NCBI RefSeq assembly: GCF_018336155.1
Contig: NZ_JAGYHF010000004.1
Location: forward strand, 461,514-525,513
Source: Pseudomonas rustica
GTDB lineage: Bacteria > Pseudomonadota > Gammaproteobacteria > Pseudomonadales > Pseudomonadaceae
Direction: 5' to 3'
Length of the DNA: 64,000 nt
Positions 12,895 to 20,763 of this stretch are shown one piece after another. Position numbers and translations under genes: made by a program. Within the stretch, counting starts at the first letter, position 1, and each line of letters opens with the position of its first letter. Under the pieces are notes generated by a model. It did not search any database and had not been told where the DNA came from. It was given only the letters and a program-made list of their open reading frames with translations.

Positions 12895-13710
12895 TCAGAC
12901 CCGACCGAGGGCAAAGCCCTTGGCCACGTGGTTGCGAACAAACCAGATCACCAGCATGCCCGGCAGAATGGTCAACACCCCCGCCGCCGCCAGCACGCCC
13001 CAATCGATACCCGATGCTGAAACCGTACGCGTCATCACCGCCGCAATCGGCTTGGCGTTTACCGAGGTCAACGTGCGCGCCAGCAGCAACTCGACCCAGG
13101 AAAACATGAAGCAGAAAAACGCCGTGACACCGATACCGGAGCCGATCAGCGGGATGAAAATCTTCACGAAAAACTTGGGGAAACTGTAGCCGTCGATGTA
13201 GGCGGTTTCATCGATTTCCTTGGGCACGCCAGACATGAAACCTTCGAGAATCCACACCGCCAGCGGCACGTTGAACAGGCAGTGCGCCAAGGCCACGGCG
13301 ATGTGCGTGTCGAACAGCCCAATCGACGAATACAACTGGAAGAACGGCAGCAAAAACACCGCCGGTGGCGCCATACGGTTGGTCAGTAGCCAGAAGAACA
13401 GATGCTTGTCACCGAGAAAACGGTAGCGCGAAAACGCATACGCCGCCGGCAATGCCACACTCAACGAGATCACCGTGTTCAGGCTCACGTAATACAGCGA
13501 ATTGAGATAGCCGTTGTACCAACTCGGATCGGTGAAGATCACTTTGTAGTTCGCCAGCGTAAAGTCCTGTGGGAAAAGCGTCAGACCGCCGAGGATTTCG
13601 GTGTTGCTCTTGAAGGACATGTTCAGCAGCCAGTAGATCGGCACCAGCAGGAACAGGATGTACACCAGCAATGGGATCACTTTTTTCATAGGGGTAAGAC
13701 GTTTGCTCAT
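12895..13710 (-). CDS. glpQ: ABC importer permease 2, GlpQ-like
   Basis: A 271-aa inner-membrane permease of the carbohydrate importer class. Six transmembrane segments are visible, starting with VIPLLVYILFLLVPIYWLLNM. The EAA-like loop appears as EIDETAYIDGYSFPKFFVKIFIP (about 180-202), which contacts the ATPases. ATG 13710 lies 10 bases after the upstream permease stop, with GAGG in front. It forms a heterodimer with the neighbouring permease. Confidence 0.88.
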   Translation of the reverse strand: MSKRLTPMKKVIPLLVYILFLLVPIYWLLNMSFKSNTEILGGLTLFPQDFTLANYKVIFTDPSWYNGYLNSLYYVSLNTVISLSVALPAAYAFSRYRFLGDKHLFFWLLTNRMAPPAVFLLPFFQLYSSIGLFDTHIAVALAHCLFNVPLAVWILEGFMSGVPKEIDETAYIDGYSFPKFFVKIFIPLIGSGIGVTAFFCFMFSWVELLLARTLTSVNAKPIAAVMTRTVSASGIDWGVLAAAGVLTILPGMLVIWFVRNHVAKGFALGRV

Positions 13711-13719
13711 GGCCGGGCC

Positions 13720-14582
<863 letters not shown>

Positions 14583-14586
<4 letters not shown>

Positions 14587-15695
14587 GGCTGCACCTCGCC
14601 GCTGTCGGCTTCAAGCAGAAACTCATCGGCATAAACCATCAGCCACTGCGCCGGAAAACTGATGTAGGCAGTGCCCTGCGGCACCGGTTTGTCTTCGGCC
14701 AGACGCACTTTCAACGGTGCGCCGTCGAGGTCGAGGGTCATGATCTTGTAGGTGCCGAGGTCTTCGACGTGTACGACGTTTGCCTGCATCGCGTCATCAA
14801 ACGGTTCGTCCCACACGTGAATGAATTCAGGTCGGATGCCGACCTTCAGATTTTTCCACTGGCCGTGTTCGATATGTCGCTGCATGGCGTCGGACAACGG
14901 CAAGTGCGTCGAGGCGAAACCGACGCCACCGGGTTGTGGCTGCACCTCGATCAGGTTCATGCCGGGGCTGCCAATGAAATAGCCGACAAAGGTGTGGCTC
15001 GGCCGCTCGAACAATTCCCGTGGCGTACCGAACTGGACGATCTGGCCGCCGTACATCACCGCGATCTTGTCGGCGAAGGTCGAGGCCTCCAGTTGATCGT
15101 GGGTGACGTAGACCATGGTGATGTTGAACTGCTCGTGGATCTGCTTGAGCTTGCGCCGCAGTTTCCATTTCAGGTGCGGGTCGATCACCGTCAGCGGCTC
15201 ATCGAAGAGGATCGCGGAAACGTCATCGCGCACCAGACCACGGCCCATCGAGACTTTCTGTTTTTCGTCGGCGGTGAGGTTGCGCGCCTTTTTGCTCAGG
15301 AGGTTTTGCAGGTCGAGCACTTCGGCAATTTCCTGCACCTTGCTGTGCACTTTCGCCTCGGCCATGCCCTGATTTCGCAGGGGGAAAGCCAAGTTATCGA
15401 ACACGGTCATGGTGTCGTAGACCACCGGAAACTGGAAAACCTGAGCGATGTTGCGCTTCTCTGGCGTCAGGTCGTTGACCGCTTTGCCGTCGAACAAGAC
15501 GTGGCCCTGCGAGGGGCTGAGCAATCCGGAAATGATGTTGAGCAAGGTCGACTTGCCGCAACCCGACGGCCCGAGCAAGGCATAGGCGCCGCCCTGCTCC
15601 CAGACGTGATCCATCTCGCGGATCGCGTAATCCTCCGCGCCGCCCGGGGTTTTGCTGTAGCTGTGGGCGAGGTGCTGCAAACGGATTTCGGCCAT
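14583..15695 (-). CDS. glpT: ABC importer ATPase 2, GlpT-like, with degenerate signature motif
   Basis: A 370-aa MalK-type ATPase. Walker A is intact at residues 42-50 (GPSGCGKST) and Walker B reads AILFDEP followed by LTVIDPHLKWKLR and the H-loop YVTHDQLEA. The ABC signature, normally LSGGQ, reads LTADEKQKVSMGRGL. One of the two ATP sites formed with the partner subunit is therefore probably weak or regulatory. A C-terminal TOBE-like domain (about 240-360) follows. ATG at 15695 overlaps the previous stop (TGATG). Confidence 0.88.
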
Positions 15696-16789
15696 CAGGC
15701 AACCCTCGCGACACGCCGGCCCGGTGCTTGCACCAGACGGCCCTGCGCATCGAAAACGAACAGTTTGTGGGTCGGGATGTAAATGCGGATCGGCGCATCG
15801 ACGTCGTATTCGTGAACGCCGGGCAGGTGCAGCACCAACAGGAAATGCTCGTTGCGCACGTGCAGAAAAGTTTCCGAACCGCTGATCTCGGCGACTTCAA
15901 CGGTGACGGCCAGTTCGAGGTCATCATCGTTGCTCGGCACCAGTGAGATGTGGCTGGGGCGCACACCGAATCGGAACTCGCCCTCGCCTACTGGACGCAG
16001 ATCGACGTTAAGCGGGAAGTGCACAAAATTGGCGAAGCTGACTTCGTTGCCGGCGATGCGCCCCGGCATCAGGTTGATCGGTGGCTCGGAGAACAATTCG
16101 GCAGCGAGCACGGTTTGTGGCTGGTGATACACCGACGTGGACGGGCCGCTCTGAATCACCCGGCCTTCGTGGAGGATGGTCGTGGTGCCGCCGAGGGCCA
16201 GCGCTTCGTTGGGTTCGGTGGTGGCGTAAATCGCAATGGTGTGGCGCGCCTTGAACAGCTCGCGCATTTCCTGGCGCAGCTCTTCGCGCAGTTTGTAGTC
16301 GAGGTTGACCAGCGGTTCGTCGAACAGGATCAGCTCGGCGTCTTTGACCAGTGCGCGGGCCATGGCGGTGCGCTGCTGCTGGCCGCCGGAGAGTTCCAGA
16401 GGAAAGCGCTGCAGAAACTTCTCGATGCGCAGCATCCGCGCGGTTTCCTGCACTTTGCTGTGGATGATCTCTTTCGACACACCGGCCTGGCGCAGCGGCG
16501 AGGCGATGTTCTCGAACACGGTCATGGTCGGGTAATTGATGAACTGCTGATAGACCATCGACACGTTGCGCAGGCGCACCGGGCGTTGGGTGACGTCAAC
16601 GCCGTTCATCAGGATGCGACCGCTGTCGGGCTTGTCCAGACCAGCCATCAAGCGCATGAGGCTGGTTTTGCCGGACAGGGTGCGACCGAGCAAAACGTTG
16701 AACGAACCGGCTTCGAATTTCAGGCAGGCATCGTCGATCCAGGTCTGGCCCTCGACGGTGCGGCTGACGTGCTCCAGGGTGAGTGACAT
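15695..16789 (-). CDS. glpS: ABC importer ATPase 1, GlpS-like, with unusual Walker A
   Basis: A 364-aa MalK-type ATPase and the first gene of the operon. Walker A at residues 35-42 reads GRTLSGKT in place of the common GPSGCGKS; it still fits GxxxxGKT. The signature LSGGQQQRTAMARAL and Walker B ELILFDEPLVNLD are canonical. The H-loop histidine is replaced: the region reads AIYATTEPNEAL, so the catalytic H is T. Paired with the second ATPase (bad signature, good H-loop), the heterodimer should have one complete and one degenerate site. A sigma-54 promoter lies 46 bases upstream. Confidence 0.88.
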   Translation of the reverse strand: MSLTLEHVSRTVEGQTWIDDACLKFEAGSFNVLLGRTLSGKTSLMRLMAGLDKPDSGRILMNGVDVTQRPVRLRNVSMVYQQFINYPTMTVFENIASPLRQAGVSKEIIHSKVQETARMLRIEKFLQRFPLELSGGQQQRTAMARALVKDAELILFDEPLVNLDYKLREELRQEMRELFKARHTIAIYATTEPNEALALGGTTTILHEGRVIQSGPSTSVYHQPQTVLAAELFSEPPINLMPGRIAGNEVSFANFVHFPLNVDLRPVGEGEFRFGVRPSHISLVPSNDDDLELAVTVEVAEISGSETFLHVRNEHFLLVLHLPGVHEYDVDAPIRIYIPTHKLFVFDAQGRLVQAPGRRVARVA

Positions 16790-16834
16790 GGCTCGGCCTT
16801 TTTATTATTGGAGTCAAGCGACCTGTGCACGGGA

Positions 16835-16850
16835 GCGAGTTTCGTGCCAA
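16835..16850 (-). promoter_or_regulatory. Sigma-54 promoter of the ABC importer operon
   Basis: On the minus strand, TTGGCACGAAACTCGC: GG (-24) and GC (-12) are separated by the canonical spacing, with the consensus TTGGCACG block intact. Predicted start is near 16823, 34 bases before the glpS ATG. It fits control by the divergent sigma-54 activator. Confidence 0.8.
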
Positions 16851-16904
16851 AAATGGCAAGTGATTGATTAGTCGTGAAAATCGTTGAAAACGTGGCGAAT
16901 GGGC

Positions 16905-16974
16905 GTTCATTGCTGAACACATTTGAACAGTCGGGCGATTGACAATGAACAATAGTGAACAACACTCTATGAAC
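16905..16974. promoter_or_regulatory. Cluster of TGAAC half-sites: candidate enhancer for the sigma-54 activator
   Basis: One GTTCA (16905) and five TGAAC elements (16914, 16924, 16946, 16956, 16970) lie within 70 bases. Two pairs are spaced 10 bp apart, and GTTCATTG (16905-16912) is the exact inverse of CAATGAAC (16943-16950). The cluster is 55-125 bp upstream of the sigma-54 promoter, the normal place for an enhancer. Confidence 0.5.
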
Positions 16975-16996
16975 GCTTTTTGCGAACCGATCCCCC

Positions 16997-17082
16997 TGTA
17001 GGAGCTGCCGCAGGCTGCGATCTTTTGATCCTGTTTTTTTACCATCAAGATCAAAAGATCGCAGCCTGCGGCAGCTCCTACA
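16997..17082. repeat. REP doublet (GGAGCTGCCGCAGGCTGCGATC family)
   Basis: Two inverted arms between the divergent glpS and activator genes, just upstream of the activator. Such a doublet between divergent promoters is unusual, as most lie at gene ends. Confidence 0.85.
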
Positions 17083-17130
17083 GGGGATCGCATAACAATA
17101 ATAAGAATGCTACATCAGAGGCTGACTGCC

Positions 17131-18969
17131 ATGGCCGCACCTGCCCCGCCGCTGTCCCACGACGCGATCGTCCAGACCTCCTGGCAACGTTGCCGCGCGT
17201 TTGGTCTTGATCACCAAAGCACCCCGGCCTTCGACCAGCTCCCCGCCGCCGGCATTACGCACCTGCTCGACCGCCATCACTCACTGGTGCAGACCACGCA
17301 TCAGGAAGTCCTGCCCTATTACGAAAACATCCTGAGCAACTCCAACTGCCTGATCATGCTCGCCGACAATCAGGGCCAGGTGCTGACGTCGTGGGGCACG
17401 CAGCGCTTTATCGAACCGAATCTGGCCCGGGGTTTTCAGGCCGGCGCGAGCTGGATGGAGCGATGCAGCGGCACCAACGCGATCGGCACGGCACTGGCGT
17501 GCGAACAAGCGGTACACATCGAACACGATGAACACTTCCTCAAGGCCAACCGCTTTATGACCGGTTCCGCCGCGCCGATTTTCGACGCCGAGCGCAAGGT
17601 GATTGCCGTGCTCGATGTGTCCAGCGACAGTTATCTACCGCCGTCGCACACCTTGGGCATGGTCAAGATGATGAGCCAGACCGTGGAAAACCGGCTGATC
17701 CTCAACCTGTTCCATGGTCAGCATTTTCAACTGACTTTCAATACCGGGCTGAACAACCTCGACAGCCAGTGGGCCGGGTTGTTGATTTTTGATGAGAGCG
17801 GGCAAGTGCTGTCGGCCAATCGTCGGGCGGATAATCTGCTCGGTGTGCGCTTGTCGCGGGTCAGTGTTGAAAGTTTGTTTAATGTGTCGCTGCTGGAATT
17901 GCTCAATCAGCCGGATGATCTGCCGTTTGCCTTGCAGACTTCTGGGCGCAACCGCTTTCAGTGTCTATTGAAACGGCCGAAGCAGGCGTTGGTTCAGCCA
18001 CGGGTGTTTATCGCGGAGGCCAAAGCGGCCGCACCGTCGGGCATCAGCCTCAACACCTTGCACTTCGGTGACAGTCGCGTTGAAAAAGCCGTGCGTCAGG
18101 CGGAACGGCTGTTGGAGAAAGACATTCCACTGCTGATCCACGGCGAAACCGGCGTCGGCAAGGAAGTCTTCGTCAAAGCCCTGCATCAAGCCAGTTCGCG
18201 CAGCAAACAGGCATTCATCGCCGTCAACTGCGCAGCGATCCCCGCCGAACTGGTCGAATCCGAACTATTCGGCTACGAGAAAGGCGCGTTCACTGGAGCC
18301 AATCAAAAAGGCAGCATCGGCCTGATTCGCAAGGCTGACAAAGGCACGCTGTTCCTTGATGAAATCGGTGACATGCCGCTGCCGACGCAGGCGCGGTTGT
18401 TGCGGGTTTTGCAGGAGCGTTGTGTGCAACCGGTGGGCAGCAGCGAGTTGTTTGCGGTGGATTTGCGGATTATCTCGGCGACTAATCGCTCTTTACGCGA
18501 ACAAGTGCAATTGGGCCGGTTCAGGGAGGATTTGTATTACCGCATTGGTGGGCTGACGCTGGAACTGCCGCCGCTTCGGGAGCGCAGTGATAAAGAGGCG
18601 TTGTTTAAACGCTTGTGGGAGCAGCATCGCGAGCCGACGCAATGGGCGGGATTGAGTCAGGAAGTGCTTGAGTTGTTCGATCGGCATCCGTGGCCGGGGA
18701 ACTTGCGTCAGGTCAGCAGTGTGATGCAGGTGGCGCTGGCCATGGCCGAGGAGCAGCCAGTAAGACCGGAGCATTTGCCGGATGATTTTTTTGTCGATCT
18801 GGAGATGGAGCCGGTGGAGAGCTGCGCCCCGTTAGGGGTTGATCTGAACGACGTCGAGGCGTTGAACCGGGAGCTGAAGGCTTCCGGGGGCAATATTTCG
18901 CATTTGGCACGGCGGTTGGGGGTGAGTCGCAATACGCTTTACAAGCGGTTGCGGCAATTGGGGGGTTAG
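17131..18969 (+). CDS. AcoR-type sigma-54-dependent activator
   Basis: A 612-aa enhancer-binding protein. The N-terminal GAF-like sensor (about 60-200, with CSGTNAIGTALACEQAV) and a PAS-like segment (about 215-300) precede an AAA+ core: Walker A GETGVGKE at 338-345, the sigma-54 contact loop GAFTGA at 385-390 and Walker B TLFLDEIGD. A Fis-type helix-turn-helix closes the protein (GNISHLARRLGVSRNTLYKR). The ATG at 17131 has AGAGG upstream; an ATG eight codons earlier lacks a ribosome site. It is divergent from the sigma-54-promoted ABC operon and very probably its activator. The effector is unknown; AcoR relatives sense acetoin, glycerol and similar small polar compounds. Confidence 0.88.
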   Translation: MAAPAPPLSHDAIVQTSWQRCRAFGLDHQSTPAFDQLPAAGITHLLDRHHSLVQTTHQEVLPYYENILSNSNCLIMLADNQGQVLTSWGTQRFIEPNLARGFQAGASWMERCSGTNAIGTALACEQAVHIEHDEHFLKANRFMTGSAAPIFDAERKVIAVLDVSSDSYLPPSHTLGMVKMMSQTVENRLILNLFHGQHFQLTFNTGLNNLDSQWAGLLIFDESGQVLSANRRADNLLGVRLSRVSVESLFNVSLLELLNQPDDLPFALQTSGRNRFQCLLKRPKQALVQPRVFIAEAKAAAPSGISLNTLHFGDSRVEKAVRQAERLLEKDIPLLIHGETGVGKEVFVKALHQASSRSKQAFIAVNCAAIPAELVESELFGYEKGAFTGANQKGSIGLIRKADKGTLFLDEIGDMPLPTQARLLRVLQERCVQPVGSSELFAVDLRIISATNRSLREQVQLGRFREDLYYRIGGLTLELPPLRERSDKEALFKRLWEQHREPTQWAGLSQEVLELFDRHPWPGNLRQVSSVMQVALAMAEEQPVRPEHLPDDFFVDLEMEPVESCAPLGVDLNDVEALNRELKASGGNISHLARRLGVSRNTLYKRLRQLGG

Positions 18970-18976
18970 CAGCGCA

Positions 18977-19051
18977 GATCAAAAGATCGCAGCCTTCGGC
19001 AGCTCCTACAGGGATCGTATGTAGGAGCTGCCGAAGGCTGCGATCTTTTGA
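18977..19051. repeat. REP doublet (GCAGCCTTCGGCAGCTCCTAC family)
   Basis: Two inverted arms between the convergent activator and MFS genes, probably acting as a bidirectional transcript end. Confidence 0.85.
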
Positions 19052-19053
19052 CT

Positions 19054-20259
19054 TTAAACGGCTGGCTCAACCTGCACAGCCGAAACCGCCGCCAATGTGC
19101 GCAACCCCACCCGCACAACGACCACCATCATCAAACCCGCACCAATAGCCACCGCAAATCCCGCTCGCGCGCCAAAGGTATCGATCACCATCCCCGCCAG
19201 CATGCCGCCGAGTGCAACACCCACGCTGATACCGGTAGTCATCCACGTCAGCCCCTCGGTGATCCGCGACGGAGGAATAATGATCGTGCCCATTTTCATC
19301 ACCACCACCATCGTCGGCGCAAACGAGATGCCGGCGATAAACAGCGCTGCGGTCAGCACATAAACGTCCGTCGCAAAAACCGGCAGCACACCGGTAAACG
19401 CCGTGACCAATATCCCGATCAGGAACTGTTTTTCAATCGCCAGGGAAACCCTCATCGCCCCGAACGTCAGGCCTGCCACCAGCGAACCAAAGGCATAAGC
19501 CGCGAGAATGAATGTCGCCGACGCTGGCCAGCCTTGCGCATTGGCGAACGCAACGACGGCGACATCGATTGCCCCGCCGATAACGCCCATCGCCAGCAGC
19601 GCCAAAACAATGGTGCGCACGCCGGGGATCAGCAAGGTTGAGCCGGCATGACTGCTGTGACCCACGACAACCTTGGGTTCGGTCTGGCGTTGCAGCACAA
19701 ACGCCGTGACCCCGATGGCCAGCAATCCGACCGCGACCAGCGGCCCCGCTTCGGCGAAAAAGCTCACGCTCAGTCCGATCGCCAGTGGCGGGCCGACGAT
19801 GTAGGCCATTTCGGTGAGGACGGTGTCCAGCGAGAACGCCGTGTGTAACTGCGGTTTGCCCCGGAATAGCTGCGTCCATCGGGCGCGGATCATCGACGGC
19901 ATGCTCGGCATTGTCCCCGCCAGTGCCGCCAGAATAAACAGCCATGCGGCGGGCGCGCGAATGTACACGGCGATGATCAGCGCCAGCAGCATCACGATGC
20001 TGAAAACCGTCACGACCGGCAGCACGCGGCTCTGGCCGCGCTGGTCAACGAGTTTCGAGATATACGGGCCGAGCAGTGCATTGGCCAGGGTGAACGTGCC
20101 GGCGACTGCTCCGGCCAACCAGTAGACACCGGTTTGCTGAACCAGCATGGTGATGATGCCAATGCCGATCATCGCCTGCGGCAACCGCGCGATGGTGCTC
20201 GCGAGCACTAACCCGGTGGCGCCAGGGGTCGCGAACAGTTCGCGGTAGTGATTGGCCAT
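19054..20259 (-). CDS. MFS transporter, substrate unknown
   Basis: A 401-aa major facilitator superfamily protein with about 12 hydrophobic segments in two halves. It starts MANHYRELFATPGATGLVLA with a strong ribosome site, GGGAGGAATC, directly upstream. The loop after helix 2 (LGPYISKLVDQRGQSRVLPV) matches the conserved MFS cytoplasmic motif loosely. The family resembles predicted sugar or drug efflux MFS proteins, but I cannot name a substrate. It stands alone, convergent with the sigma-54 activator and flanked by REP sequences on both sides. Confidence 0.8.
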   Translation of the reverse strand: MANHYRELFATPGATGLVLASTIARLPQAMIGIGIITMLVQQTGVYWLAGAVAGTFTLANALLGPYISKLVDQRGQSRVLPVVTVFSIVMLLALIIAVYIRAPAAWLFILAALAGTMPSMPSMIRARWTQLFRGKPQLHTAFSLDTVLTEMAYIVGPPLAIGLSVSFFAEAGPLVAVGLLAIGVTAFVLQRQTEPKVVVGHSSHAGSTLLIPGVRTIVLALLAMGVIGGAIDVAVVAFANAQGWPASATFILAAYAFGSLVAGLTFGAMRVSLAIEKQFLIGILVTAFTGVLPVFATDVYVLTAALFIAGISFAPTMVVVMKMGTIIIPPSRITEGLTWMTTGISVGVALGGMLAGMVIDTFGARAGFAVAIGAGLMMVVVVRVGLRTLAAVSAVQVEPAV

Positions 20260-20354
20260 GATTCCTCCCTTCCATGAACGTCGTTGTTCAGCATCCGGCT
20301 GCGTCAGACATCAAGACCTACGCGCAGAGCAAAAGCAACCTCGGCTAAAAACAC

Positions 20355-20431
20355 AGATCAAAAGATTGCAGCCTTCGGCAGCTCCTACAGGAATCGCATC
20401 TCATGTAGGAGCTGCCGAAGGCTGCGATCTT
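20355..20431. repeat. REP doublet (GCAGCCTTCGGCAGCTCCTAC family)
   Basis: Inverted arms upstream of the MFS gene; the first of three different repeat types packed between 20355 and 20652. No gene is seen from 20260 to 20763. Confidence 0.85.
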
Positions 20432-20541
20432 GATCGTTCCCACGCTCCGCGTGGGCATGCAGCCGGGGACGCTCTGCGTCCCTGCAACGCCGAACGCGGA
20501 GCGTCCGAAGAGGCATTCCCACGCAGAGCGTGGGAACGATC
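20432..20541. repeat. Inverted repeat of the GATCGTTCCCACGCTCCGCG family
   Basis: About 110 bases with matching ends (GATCGTTCCCACGCTCCGCG and its near complement) and an interior smaller palindrome around GGACGCTCTGCGTCC. A second copy of the family lies at 45498-45600. Confidence 0.75.
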
Positions 20542-20548
20542 AAAACCA

Positions 20549-20652
20549 GTCGATTACGGATTCGGTACAGCACGTTCACGTCGGCGTATCTCGTGAGCAT
20601 CCCCCACTCAGTCCCCTCTCCCTCCGGGAGAGGGTTAGGGTGAGGGGCTTTT
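20549..20652. repeat. MITE-like element, right half only
   Basis: Matches the right half of the element at 6270-6448 (AGTCGATTACGGATTC, TTCACGTCGGCGTA, and the end GGGAGAGGGTTAGGGTGAGG). The left terminus is missing, so this is a truncated copy. It ends 14 bases before the duplicated Ig-like unit. Confidence 0.65.
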
Positions 20653-20681
20653 CAATCTCCTAAGACCGACCATTCGTCGCC

Positions 20682-20699
20682 ACTGTCAGATCTGACAGT
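20682..20699. promoter_or_regulatory. 18-bp perfect palindrome upstream of Ig-like gene 1
   Basis: ACTGTCAGATCTGACAGT, perfectly self-complementary, 64 bases before the ATG at 20764 and 76 before that at 20776. It recurs unchanged before the second copy at 23756-23773. It may be an operator; no -10/-35 pair is obvious. Confidence 0.5.
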
Positions 20700-20763
20700 A
20701 GCCGCCCCGCCCTCCTTTCCCGCCTGATACCCCCACAGCCAATACCGGCCACGTCGTTCGCTG

